NCBI GenBank assembly: GCA_023391535.1
Contig: JAEWAU010000013.1
Location: forward strand, 1 to 18,374
DNA length: 18,374 bases
From: Bacillota bacterium
GTDB lineage: Bacteria > Bacillota > Clostridia > Oscillospirales > Ethanoligenentaceae
Direction of reading: 5' to 3'
Shown here: positions 6,441 to 16,391 of the stretch, piece by piece
How the letters are laid out: each line of letters opens with the position of its first letter
Numbering within the stretch: position 1 is the first letter of the stretch
Program-made: the position numbers and the translations under genes
Notes under the pieces: model-generated
Database searches by the model: none
What the model saw: only the letters and a program-made list of their open reading frames with translations
What the model was told of the DNA's origin: nothing

Positions 6441-6476
6441 GCCCGCGGAGCGCGGCACGCGCCGCGCTCCGCGGGC
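6441..6476 (+). promoter_or_regulatory. Perfect 16-bp leader hairpin just before the glgB ribosome binding site
   Basis: GCCCGCGGAGCGCGGC (6441-6456) and its exact reverse complement (6461-6476) flank a 4-nt loop ACGC. Only GGAT separates it from the GGAGG at 6481. No T-run follows, so it is not a terminator. Upstream the leader also has GCGCGGG...CCCGGCGC around a CCC-TTTT-GGG stem (about 6374-6406). Possible roles are RNA stability or translation control. Confidence 0.6.
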
Positions 6477-6491
6477 GGATGGAGGTATATC

Positions 6492-8600
6492 ATGAAAGAT
6501 CAGAGCAAAAAATCCGGGGATGGGAAAGACGGACCTGCGCGGAAAAGGCCGGCAAAAGCGGCTGCGACCGCGGCGGCTGCGGCCGCGGCGGGAAAACGGC
6601 GCGCGAGGGCCGGCGGGACAAAGGCGAAGGCCGCGCCCCATCCGGGTACGCCTGCGCCGGGTAAAACCGTTTCGGCCGCCCGCGAGAAGGCCGTGCCGGA
6701 TCTGTCCGGACCTCGGGCGGACCCGACGCTCCAAAAATTCGCGGAGGGCACCGAAACCCGCGCATGGGAGCTGATGGGCGCGCACGCGGGGCCGGGCGGC
6801 CGTGTAATTTTCCGCGTTTGGGCGCCGCACGCGAAGTCGGTTTCGGTGGTGGGCGATTTCAACGAATGGGACCGCGCCGCGGACCCGATGCGCCGCGTTT
6901 CCGGAGGCGTGTGGGAAGCCTCGGCGGAGAACGTTCGGGAATTCGACATCTATAAATACAGCGTGGAAACGGCGGAGGGCGAGCTGCGGCTCAAGGCCGA
7001 CCCCTATGCCACGCACATGGAAACGCGGCCGGATACCGCCTCCCGCTACTACCCCCTCGGGGAGTACGAATGGGGCGACGCCGCGTGGTACCGGTACAAA
7101 CAGGGCCGCGACGCACTGGCCTCGCCGATGAACGTCTACGAGGTGCACGCCGGTTCGTGGAAGACCTATCCGGACGGCAATCCCTTCGATTACGAGAAAC
7201 TGGCGGACGAACTCATCGGCTACGTCAAGGAGATGGGCTACACGCACATCGAGCTGATGCCCATGACGGAGTATCCGCTGGACGATTCCTGGGGCTATCA
7301 GGTAACGGGCTATTACGCGCCTACCTCGCGCTATGGAAAGCCGAAGCAGTTCATGGAGTTCGTGGACCGCTGCCACCGGGCGGGCGTGGGCGTGCTCATG
7401 GATTGGGTTCCCGCACACTTCCCCAAGGATGCGCACGGCCTTTATGAGTTCGACGGCGGCTGCTGCTACGAGTATTCCGACCCGCTCAAGCGCGAGCACG
7501 CCGAATGGGGCACGCGCGTGTTCGATTACGGCCGGCCCGAGGTGCGCAGCTTCCTCATTTCGAACGCGATGTTCTGGATCGAGCAGTACCACGTGGACGG
7601 CCTGCGCGTGGACGCCGTGGCTTCCATGCTCTACCTCGATTACAACCGCGCCCCGGGCCAGTGGCGCCCGAATAGAAACGGCGGAAAGGAAAATCTCGAG
7701 GCCGTGGATTTCCTGCGCCAGCTCAACCGCTCGGTGCTGGAGGCGCATCCGGACGCGCTCATGATCGCCGAGGAATCCACCGCCTGGCCGCTCGTAACAA
7801 AGCCGGGCTACTCGGGGGGCCTCGGGTTTAACTTCAAATGGAACATGGGCTGGATGAACGACATGCTTTCCTATGTATCGCTCGACCCCATCCTGCGCCA
7901 GTACCACCACGGCAACATCACCTTCTCGTTCCACTACGCGTTTTCCGAGAACTTCATTCTGCCGCTCTCGCACGACGAGGTGGTGCACGGCAAACGGTCG
8001 CTCATCAGCAAGATGCCCGGCAGCTACAACATCCAGTTTGCAGGGATGCGCGTGCTGTTCGGCTACATGATGGCCCATCCGGGCAAAAAGCTGCTGTTCA
8101 TGGGCGGCGAGTTCGGCCAGTTCAAGGAATGGGATTACCACACGGCGCTGGATTGGAATCTGCTTACCTACGAACGCCACGCGCAGCTCAAGGCGTATTC
8201 GGCGGCCCTCAACCGCTTTTACCTCGAAACCCCGGCTCTCTGGGAGGTGGATTCCTCCTGGGACGGCTTCAAGTGGATTTCGAACGACGATAATACCCAG
8301 AACATCATTGCGTTCCGCCGCATCGCCAAAAACGGCGACGAGCTGATCGCACTGTGCAACTTTGCGCCCGTAACGCGCGAAAACTACCGTATCGGCGCCC
8401 CGCAAAAGGGCGGCTACGCAGAGGTGTTCAACTCCGACGCGCGGGAATTCGGCGGAACCGGCAAAGGCAACCTGAGCGTGGTGCCCACCGAGGACGTGCC
8501 GATGCACGGCTACCCGCAATCCATCGTGCTCACCGTGCCGCCGATGGCGGCCGTCTATTTTACATATCGCGAGATCAATCCGGAAAGGGAGGAAGACTGA
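6492..8600 (+). CDS. glgB: 1,4-alpha-glucan branching enzyme with basic N-terminal tail
   Basis: A 702-residue GH13 branching enzyme (EC 2.4.1.18) that cuts alpha-1,4-glucan and re-joins it as alpha-1,6 branches. The ATG at 6492 is chosen because GGAGG lies 6 bases upstream; the frame opens at 6387 without such a site. Residues 1 to about 80 are an Ala/Lys/Arg/Pro-rich, low-complexity, strongly basic tail, including an eight-residue Ala run. The normal enzyme start (FAEGTETRAWELMGAH) begins at residue 83. A CBM48-like beta domain follows (VIFRVWAPHAKSVSVVGDFNEWD). The GH13 barrel shows DGLRVDAV (nucleophile Asp374), MIAEEST (acid Glu427) and LSHDEVVHG (Asp495). It is the first gene of the operon and glgC starts 4 bp after its stop. 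The enzyme assignment is firm; the tail is unusual and its role unknown. Confidence 0.97.
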   Translation: MKDQSKKSGDGKDGPARKRPAKAAATAAAAAAAGKRRARAGGTKAKAAPHPGTPAPGKTVSAAREKAVPDLSGPRADPTLQKFAEGTETRAWELMGAHAGPGGRVIFRVWAPHAKSVSVVGDFNEWDRAADPMRRVSGGVWEASAENVREFDIYKYSVETAEGELRLKADPYATHMETRPDTASRYYPLGEYEWGDAAWYRYKQGRDALASPMNVYEVHAGSWKTYPDGNPFDYEKLADELIGYVKEMGYTHIELMPMTEYPLDDSWGYQVTGYYAPTSRYGKPKQFMEFVDRCHRAGVGVLMDWVPAHFPKDAHGLYEFDGGCCYEYSDPLKREHAEWGTRVFDYGRPEVRSFLISNAMFWIEQYHVDGLRVDAVASMLYLDYNRAPGQWRPNRNGGKENLEAVDFLRQLNRSVLEAHPDALMIAEESTAWPLVTKPGYSGGLGFNFKWNMGWMNDMLSYVSLDPILRQYHHGNITFSFHYAFSENFILPLSHDEVVHGKRSLISKMPGSYNIQFAGMRVLFGYMMAHPGKKLLFMGGEFGQFKEWDYHTALDWNLLTYERHAQLKAYSAALNRFYLETPALWEVDSSWDGFKWISNDDNTQNIIAFRRIAKNGDELIALCNFAPVTRENYRIGAPQKGGYAEVFNSDAREFGGTGKGNLSVVPTEDVPMHGYPQSIVLTVPPMAAVYFTYREINPEREED

Positions 8601-8604
8601 GCTT

Positions 8605-9822
8605 ATGTATCGAAAAATGGAATGCGTCGCGATGCTGCTTGCCGGAGGCGAGGGGAGCCGTCTGGGAGTTTTGACAAAAAACCGCGCCAAGCCGGCGGTC
8701 CCCTTCGGAGGGAAATATCGCATCATCGATTTCACCCTTTCCAACTGCGTGAATTCGGGGCTTTACACCGTGGGCGTTCTCACGCAGTACCAGCCGCTCG
8801 AGCTCAACGAGTACATCGGGAACGGCCAGCCGTGGGATCTCGACCGCCTCGAGGGCGGCATCCACGTGCTTCCGCCCTACCAGCGCCGCCGCGGGGCGGA
8901 TTGGTACAAGGGCACGGCCAACGCCATCTACCAGAACATCTCGTTTATCGATCGCTACGACCCCGATTACGTGGTGGTGCTTTCGGGCGACCACATCTAT
9001 AAGATGGATTACTCCAAGATGCTGGCGTTCCACAAGGCCAGCGGGGCGGACTGCACCATCTCGGTGCTGGACGTGACGATGGAGGAGGCCACCCGCTTCG
9101 GCATCATGAACACGCACGAGGACGGCCGGGTTTACGAGTTTGAGGAGAAGCCGAAGAAGCCCAAGAGCACCAAGGCTTCCATGGGCGTGTATATCTTCTC
9201 CTGGAAGAAGCTGCGCCGCTTCCTGGAGGAAGACGAGCAGAACTCCGCCTCGCAGAACGATTTCGGCAAGGATATCATTCCCGCCATGCTCAAAGAGGGC
9301 GCGGCGCTCTACGCCTACCCCTTCGCGGGCTATTGGAAGGACGTGGGCACTATCGACAGCCTCTGGGAGGCCAACATGGACCTGCTCGACCCGAACTGCC
9401 CCATCAATCTGAACGACCCGGCCTGGAAAATCTATTCGCGCAGCCCCGTGGTGCCGCCGCACTATGTCGGCGCCGAGGCGCGCATCGAAAATTCCATCGT
9501 GGCGGAGGGCTGCTCCATCGAGGGCGACATCGCGGGTTCGGTGCTGTTTGCGGGCGTGAGCGTGGAGCGCGGCGCCGTGGTGCGCGATTCCATCATTATG
9601 CCGGGCGTGCACATAGGCAAGGGCGCGCGCGTGCAGAAAGCCGTGGTGGCCGAGGATGCGGATATCGGCGAAAGCGCCATCGTGGGCTTCCGTTCGGATG
9701 AGCTGCACCGCCAGAAATTCGGCATTACCGTGGTGGGCGACGGCGTGCGCGTCGGGCCGAAATCCAGCGTCATGGAGGCGTCGGTGCTCGATTCCGACGT
9801 TCCGGAGGTGAAGGCGATATGA
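8605..9822 (+). CDS. glgC: Glucose-1-phosphate adenylyltransferase, catalytic subunit
   Basis: A 405-residue ADP-glucose pyrophosphorylase (EC 2.7.7.27) that makes ADP-glucose from ATP and glucose-1-phosphate, the committed step of bacterial glycogen synthesis. The nucleotide-binding signature is LLAGGEGSRLGVLT (residues 11-24), followed by RAKPAVPFGGKYRIIDF. The metal-binding aspartate is Asp129 in LSGDHIYKMDY. The sugar-phosphate region shows EFEEKPKKP and YWKDVGTIDSLWEANMDLL. The C-terminal ~120 residues have the hexad-like pattern of a left-handed beta-helix. GGGAGG lies 12 bases before the ATG, inside the end of glgB. The gene overlaps glgD by 4 bp (ATGA), implying coupled translation. 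In Firmicutes GlgC works with GlgD as a hetero-oligomer. Confidence 0.97.
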   Translation: MYRKMECVAMLLAGGEGSRLGVLTKNRAKPAVPFGGKYRIIDFTLSNCVNSGLYTVGVLTQYQPLELNEYIGNGQPWDLDRLEGGIHVLPPYQRRRGADWYKGTANAIYQNISFIDRYDPDYVVVLSGDHIYKMDYSKMLAFHKASGADCTISVLDVTMEEATRFGIMNTHEDGRVYEFEEKPKKPKSTKASMGVYIFSWKKLRRFLEEDEQNSASQNDFGKDIIPAMLKEGAALYAYPFAGYWKDVGTIDSLWEANMDLLDPNCPINLNDPAWKIYSRSPVVPPHYVGAEARIENSIVAEGCSIEGDIAGSVLFAGVSVERGAVVRDSIIMPGVHIGKGARVQKAVVAEDADIGESAIVGFRSDELHRQKFGITVVGDGVRVGPKSSVMEASVLDSDVPEVKAI

Positions 9823-10940
9823 ACAACCGCGCGTTCGGCATCATTTTTTCCAATATGCACGACGAAACGGTGCAGGAGCTCACGCTCAAGCGCACCATGG
9901 CGTCCATCCCCTTCGGCGGCCGTTACCGCCTCATCGATTTCGCCCTTTCCAACATGTATAACTCCGATATCACGAAGGTCGGGGTCATCACCAAGAGCAA
10001 CTACCAGAGCCTGATGGATCATCTCGGCTCCGGCAAGGAATGGGATCTTTCGCGCAAGCGCGAGGGCCTGTTCATCCTTCCGCCGTTCGGCAGCGCGCAC
10101 GCGGGGTTCTATAAAAGCCGCCTCGAAGCGCTCATCGGCATCGGCGATTTCATCGAGCATTCCGCGGGCGATTCCATCGTCCTCACGGACTGCGACAACA
10201 TCTGCAACCTCAACTACAACATCCCGCTCGAATACCACCTGAAAAATCACGCGGATGTTACGGTGATCTGCAAGCGCGCCACGGGCGAGGAGCTGGGCGG
10301 CGGCAGCCTCGTGGCCTACAACCGCGGGGAGGACGGCCGCGTGTCGGATATCCTCATCGCCCCGCGCGACGCGCAGCAGGAATACAGCTACGGCCTGAAC
10401 ATGTGGATCGTGCGCCGGGGCTTCCTCGAAAGCGTGCTCGAGGAGGCGCGCGCGCACAGCCTGGAGAGCTGGGAGCGGGATATTCTCCAGAAGGGCTGCG
10501 CGAAGGCCCGCGTTTTCGCATGGGAGCACGAGGGCTACGTAGGGCGCATCAACAGCCTGCAGCGCTATTTCCGCATCAATATGGACCTGCTTGGCGCCGC
10601 GGTGCGCGACGAGCTCTTCTTCCGCCACGGCCATATCTACACCAAGGTGCGCGACGAGGCGCCCGCGCGCTACGGGGCGGGAGCGAAGGTGGCAAACTCT
10701 CTCGTGGCCGACGGCTGCGTCATCGAGGGCGAGGTGGAAAACTCGGTGCTGTTCCGCGGCGTGAGCGTGGGGCGCGGTGCCAAGGTAAGCAATTCCATCG
10801 TCATGCAGAGCGCCCGCATCGATTCGAACGTCAAGCTCAACTATACGATCATCGACAAGGACGTCATGGTGAAGGATAACCGCATCCTTATGGGATTTGA
10901 CAGCTATCCCCTTTATATCGCAAAGGGCAGCGTCGTGTAA
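9819..10940 (+). CDS. glgD: Glucose-1-phosphate adenylyltransferase regulatory subunit GlgD
   Basis: A 373-residue paralogue of GlgC. It keeps the fold motifs SIPFGGRYRLIDFALSN, a VLTDCDNICNLNY segment at the place of the catalytic loop, and a C-terminal beta-helix (VANSLVADGCVIEGEVENSV). It lacks the GGxGxRL nucleotide signature, having IIFSNMHDETV there instead. In Firmicutes such as Geobacillus and Ruminococcus, GlgD has little or no activity alone and raises that of GlgC; the missing motif agrees with that role. The ATG overlaps the glgC stop in ATGA, and GGAGGTG lies 8 bases upstream, so both signals fix the start. A GC-rich hairpin follows its stop. Confidence 0.96.
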   Translation: MNNRAFGIIFSNMHDETVQELTLKRTMASIPFGGRYRLIDFALSNMYNSDITKVGVITKSNYQSLMDHLGSGKEWDLSRKREGLFILPPFGSAHAGFYKSRLEALIGIGDFIEHSAGDSIVLTDCDNICNLNYNIPLEYHLKNHADVTVICKRATGEELGGGSLVAYNRGEDGRVSDILIAPRDAQQEYSYGLNMWIVRRGFLESVLEEARAHSLESWERDILQKGCAKARVFAWEHEGYVGRINSLQRYFRINMDLLGAAVRDELFFRHGHIYTKVRDEAPARYGAGAKVANSLVADGCVIEGEVENSVLFRGVSVGRGAKVSNSIVMQSARIDSNVKLNYTIIDKDVMVKDNRILMGFDSYPLYIAKGSVV

Positions 10941-10943
10941 AGG

Positions 10944-11012
10944 CGCCCGGCAAAACGGCCGGGCGGGCACGCCCATTGAAAGGCGGCCGAAGCCGCAGGC
11001 GGCCGAAGCCGC
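10944..11012 (+). repeat. Hairpin and 16-bp tandem duplication between glgD and glgA
   Basis: Directly after the glgD stop, CGCCCGGC (10944-10951) pairs with GCCGGGCG (10958-10965). Then AGGCGGCCGAAGCCGC occurs twice in perfect tandem (10981-10996 and 10997-11012); each copy forms a GCGGC-CGAA-GCCGC mini-hairpin. A related GCGG/CCGC stem follows. There is no T-run, so read-through to glgA is expected. Confidence 0.6.
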
Positions 11013-11071
11013 AAGCGGCAAAAACCGCCGAAAGCCGCGCAAGTGGTTCGATCGGGAAAGAAGGGAAACGT

Positions 11072-13027
11072 ATGAGTACGAAAAACAGCGGGCAGGAAAA
11101 GGCGAAGCGGCCGCGCAAAGCGGTTCCGGGAACGCCGGTTGTCCCGGTCACACCGGTCACACCGGCCGCATCGATAAAACCGGCCGCGAAGCCGGAAACC
11201 CCAAAGGCGAAAACGGAAAAGGCGGCGGCGCCGCGCAAAAAGCGGGCGCCGGCAAATACTGCGGCCGAAAAGCCGAAGGCAATCGCGCCGGTTGAGGAGA
11301 AGCCGAAGGCAATCGCGCCGGTTGAGGAGAAGCCGAAGGCAATCGCGCCGGTTGAGGAGAAGCCGAAGGCAGCCGCGCCGGTTGAGGAGAAGCCGAAGGC
11401 AGCCGTGCCGGTTGAGGAGAAGCCGAAGGCAGCCGCGCCGGTTGAGGAGAAGCCGAAGGCAGCCGCGCCGGTTGAGGAGAAGCCGAAGGCAGCCGCGTCT
11501 GCGGAAGAGAAGGCCGCTCCGGCAGCAGAAGCCGAAGCCCCGGCGCAGCCGGAACCGGAGGTTCTGCCTCCGGCGCAGCCGGCGGAGGTCATAGCCCCGG
11601 CGCAGCCGGCGATGAAGGTGCTGTTCGTCGCAGCCGAAGCGCTGCCGTTCATCGCCACGGGCGGGCTGGCCGACGTGGCCGGCTCGCTGCCCCGCGCGGA
11701 GAAGGCGGGCGCGGACGTGCGCGTGGTGCTCCCGCTCTACGGCGAGATTCCGGCCGCCTTGCGCGAGGGCATGACCTACGTGACCAACTTCTACGTCCCC
11801 GTGTCGTGGCGCAGCCAGTACTGCGGGGTTTTCCAGGCGGAATACGGCGGGGTCACCTACTACCTGCTCGATAACGAGTATTATTTCAAGCGGCAGGGCA
11901 TTTACGGGCAGTACGACGACGCCGAGCGCTTCGCGTTTTTCTCGCGCGCCGCGCTGGAACTGTGCTTCCATATCGATTTCAAGCCCGATATCATCCACAG
12001 CAACGACTGGCACACCGCGCTCGTTCCGGTGTTCCACCGCGCGTTTTACGGCTACACCGAAATCGGCGGCGCCAAAACGGTGTTCACCATCCATAACGTC
12101 CAGTATCAGGGCAAATACGGGCGGGAAACCCTTTCGGATATCCTCGGGCTGCCCCAGTGGGCCTATCCGCAGGTGGAATACGACGGCTGCGTCAACTTCA
12201 TGAAGGGCGCCATCGTCACTGCCAGCGCCGTCACCACCGTGAGCCCCACCTACGCGCAGGAGCTGCGCTTCCCCTATTACGCCTACGGACTCGACCGCAT
12301 TTTGCAGGACTGCAGCTATAAGTTCTCGGGCATTCTCAACGGCATCGATACCGAGGATTACGACCCCGCCGCGGACCGGAGCATCTTTAAAAACTACACG
12401 GCGGATGATCTTTCCGGCAAGGCCGAAAACAAGAGGGGGCTCCAGCGCCTGCTCGGGCTGCCGGAGGACCCGAACGCCATGGTCATCGGAATGGTGACGC
12501 GCCTGGTGGAAAACAAGGGCGTGGAGCTCGTGAAGTACGTGCTGGAGGAGCTGATGAGCCACCACGTGCAGCTCGTGCTGCTCGGGAAGGGCGATTGGGC
12601 CTACGAGAACTATTTCTGCGAGATGGAGGGCCACTTCCCGGGCAAGCTGGCCGTGCGCATCGGCTTTATTCAGGATCTCGCGCGCAAGGTGTACGCGGGC
12701 GCCGACGCGTTGCTCATGCCGTCCAAAACCGAACCGTGCGGCCTTTCCCAGATGGTGGCCATGCGCTACGGCACCGTGCCCATCGTGCGCGAAACGGGCG
12801 GCCTGTGCGACAGCGTGGTGGACGCGGGCACGCAAAACGGCTTCGGCTATACCTTCCAGTCGTTCAACGCCCACGATATGCTGGGCGCCATCGCGCGCGC
12901 CGAGGGCGCGTTCGCGAACAAGCCGGTGTGGAACGGCGTAATGGCGCGCGCCGCGCACGCGGACGTGAGCTGGAACCGCTCCGCCGCGGAATACCTCGCG
13001 CTCTACCGCCGGCTGCTGGGCCGCTGA
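11072..13027 (+). CDS. glgA: Glycogen synthase with 180-residue repeat-rich N-terminal extension
   Basis: A 651-residue protein; the usual length is about 470-490. The ATG at 11072 follows AAGGGA by 5 bases; the frame opens at a TTG at 10976 without a good site. The GT5 synthase core (ADP-glucose:glucan transfer, EC 2.4.1.21) starts only at Met181 (MKVLFVAAEALP). It shows FTIHNVQYQGKYG, SNDWHTAL, VSPTYAQEL, ILNGID, VTRLVENKGVELV and KTEPCGLSQMVAMRYGTVP with Glu554. Residues 1-180 are low-complexity: first Lys/Pro/Ala-rich with PVTPVTP, then eight EKPKA-type decapeptides (66-145), then a Glu/Pro/Ala-rich acidic part. The KxGGL substrate motif reads ATGGL, with Ala195 where Escherichia coli has Lys15, and the next helix seems one or two residues short (SLPRAEKAGADVRV). 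Synthase identity is firm. Whether the full-length form or one from Met181 is made is open. Confidence 0.95.
   Translation: MSTKNSGQEKAKRPRKAVPGTPVVPVTPVTPAASIKPAAKPETPKAKTEKAAAPRKKRAPANTAAEKPKAIAPVEEKPKAIAPVEEKPKAIAPVEEKPKAAAPVEEKPKAAVPVEEKPKAAAPVEEKPKAAAPVEEKPKAAASAEEKAAPAAEAEAPAQPEPEVLPPAQPAEVIAPAQPAMKVLFVAAEALPFIATGGLADVAGSLPRAEKAGADVRVVLPLYGEIPAALREGMTYVTNFYVPVSWRSQYCGVFQAEYGGVTYYLLDNEYYFKRQGIYGQYDDAERFAFFSRAALELCFHIDFKPDIIHSNDWHTALVPVFHRAFYGYTEIGGAKTVFTIHNVQYQGKYGRETLSDILGLPQWAYPQVEYDGCVNFMKGAIVTASAVTTVSPTYAQELRFPYYAYGLDRILQDCSYKFSGILNGIDTEDYDPAADRSIFKNYTADDLSGKAENKRGLQRLLGLPEDPNAMVIGMVTRLVENKGVELVKYVLEELMSHHVQLVLLGKGDWAYENYFCEMEGHFPGKLAVRIGFIQDLARKVYAGADALLMPSKTEPCGLSQMVAMRYGTVPIVRETGGLCDSVVDAGTQNGFGYTFQSFNAHDMLGAIARAEGAFANKPVWNGVMARAAHADVSWNRSAAEYLALYRRLLGR
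11267..11506 (+). repeat. Eight tandem 30-bp repeats inside glgA
   Basis: Eight in-frame 30-bp units encode EKPKA[I/A][A/V]PVE. Units 1-3 carry Ile, units 4-8 Ala, unit 5 has Val for the next Ala, and unit 8 ends SAE. DNA identity between units is almost complete; the differences are codon changes atc/gcc and gcg/gtg. This implies recent expansion by slippage or unequal exchange. The unit length is a multiple of three, so copy-number change keeps the frame. Confidence 0.95.
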
Positions 13028-13225
13028 CCCGCGGCCTCAGGCCGCCGGGCGGCGTTTCGGCACCGGAAAAACCTGGCACGCCGGGGTGCTGCAGCATGCG
13101 GAATGCTTCGCACGCTGCCGCGCCCCTTTCGGGTTCCCGCACCCCGCGGCAAGCGCGCGGGGAACTTTCGTAATTTCCCTGCCACTGGAAATTCGTTTCA
13201 AACCGGACGGAGGACATTTTTTACC
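13028..13225 (+). other. glgA-glgP intergenic region with hairpins
   Basis: 198 bp without a gene. It holds GCGGCCT-C-AGGCCGC (13031-13045), a GCAGC...GCTGC stem enclosing TGCG/CGCA (about 13093-13120), and AATTTCC...GGAAATT (13172-13193). No T-run follows the stems, and no convincing promoter is seen. glgP could be expressed by read-through, with the hairpins tuning its level. Confidence 0.45.
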
Positions 13226-15640
<2,415 letters not shown>

Positions 15641-15651
15641 CAGCACCCGGC

Positions 15652-15765
15652 CAAAACGACGCTTGGGCGTACCGCCCGTTTTGCTGCGCGAAACCGCGTT
15701 CTTTTGGCGCTTGCAGCGCAAGAGGGCTGTTGCAAAATGAATTCCGATTCATTTTGCAACAGCCC
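15652..15765. repeat. Hairpin-rich intergenic element with perfect 19-bp inverted repeat
   Basis: Four stems in a row: CAAAAC/GTTTTG around GGGCG-TAC-CGCCC (15652-15683); CGCG-AAAC-CGCG (15687-15698); GCGCT-TGC-AGCGC (15707-15719); and GGGCTGTTGCAAAATGAAT (15724-15742) with its exact reverse complement (15747-15765) around loop TCCG. The 19-bp arm recalls the CTGTTGCAAA core of IS6-family ends (IS26), but no transposase is present. It lies in the 159-bp gap between glgP and the NUDIX gene. It could act as a weak terminator (CCCCTTTTT lies shortly after on the plus strand) or be a dispersed REP/MITE-like repeat. Confidence 0.7.
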
Positions 15766-15799
15766 CGCGCCCCTTTTTCACGGAAACGGAGGGAACGAT

Positions 15800-16315
15800 T
15801 TGGAGCTATGGGATCTGAGCGACGCGCTCCGGCGCCCGCTCGGGCGCACGCACCGGCGGGGCGCCCCTATGGAGCCGGGAACCTATCACACGGTGGTGTG
15901 CGTGTGGACGGTGAATTCCCGCGGGGAGATCCTGCTCACCTTGCGCGACCCGCGCAAGGACGTATACCCCCCCGGCATGTGGGAAAACACTGCCGGTTCG
16001 GCCTTCGCGGGCGAGGAGAGCGCCCCGGCCGCCGCGCGCGAGCTGTTCGAGGAAACGGGCATCGCGGTAAAGCCGCGGGAGCTGCTGCTTCTGGGCACGC
16101 GGCGCGAAAAAAGCGCCTTTGCCGATACCTACGCCGTGCGGCGGGATATTCCGCGCGCCGCGCTGTGCCTGCTGCCGGGCGAAACGGTGGATGCGCGCTG
16201 GGTGACGCTGCCGCAGCTCGATGCGCTTATGGAGCGGGGCAAGGTGGCGAAGCCCGTGTGCGAGCGCCTCGCGGAGGTGCGCGAAAAGTTCGAGGCGTTT
16301 TTAAACCGGGTTTGA
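15800..16315 (+). CDS. NUDIX hydrolase
   Basis: A 171-residue NUDIX-domain protein. The start is taken as the TTG at 15800 because GGAGGG lies 6 bases upstream and the protein then begins with the family pattern ELWDLSDALRRPLGRTHRRG. The frame opens earlier (15704), but that part crosses the 19-bp hairpin and has no site. The NUDIX box is complete: GSAFAGE, seven residues, then RELFEETGI, matching Gx5Ex7REUxEExGU. The N-terminal pattern and the TVVCVWTVNSRGEILLTLRD strand resemble the YfcD/isopentenyl-diphosphate isomerase-like branch, so the substrate is a diphosphate-linked small molecule that cannot be named from sequence. It follows glgP on the same strand, perhaps as a separate unit after the hairpin element. 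It ends facing the purine permease gene across a shared terminator. Confidence 0.9.
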   Translation: MELWDLSDALRRPLGRTHRRGAPMEPGTYHTVVCVWTVNSRGEILLTLRDPRKDVYPPGMWENTAGSAFAGEESAPAAARELFEETGIAVKPRELLLLGTRREKSAFADTYAVRRDIPRAALCLLPGETVDARWVTLPQLDALMERGKVAKPVCERLAEVREKFEAFLNRV

Positions 16316-16332
16316 GCGCGCCGCGGGAAAAA

Positions 16333-16372
16333 CAAAGCAGGGGCTGCCGCGAAAGCGGCAGCCCCAGCTTTG
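16333..16372. terminator. Bidirectional terminator between the NUDIX and permease genes
   Basis: CAAAGC-A-GGGGCTGCCGC, loop GAAA, GCGGCAGCCCC-A-GCTTTG: an outer 6-bp and inner 11-bp stem separated by one A-A mismatch (16333-16372). On the minus strand it is followed by TTTTTCCC, giving a good terminator for the permease gene. On the plus strand the tail is weaker (TATATG). It separates convergent genes. Confidence 0.85.
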
Positions 16373-16391
16373 TATATGCCCGGCCCGGCGT

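Noticed and set aside
6387..6491. Upstream start for glgB
   Set aside because: The extension would translate through the 16-bp hairpin and lacks a Shine-Dalgarno; the ATG at 6492 has GGAGG 6 bases upstream.
6315..8744. 809-codon minus-strand frame opposite glgB
   Set aside because: Antisense shadow of glgB caused by third-position GC; no ribosome binding site or motif.
11267..11506. 30-bp repeats as a CRISPR array
   Set aside because: The units are directly contiguous with no spacers and are in frame in glgA.
13103..13225. Upstream TTG start for glgP
   Set aside because: No ribosome binding site, Arg/Pro-rich non-homologous residues; the ATG at 13226 has GGAGG upstream and fits the family start.
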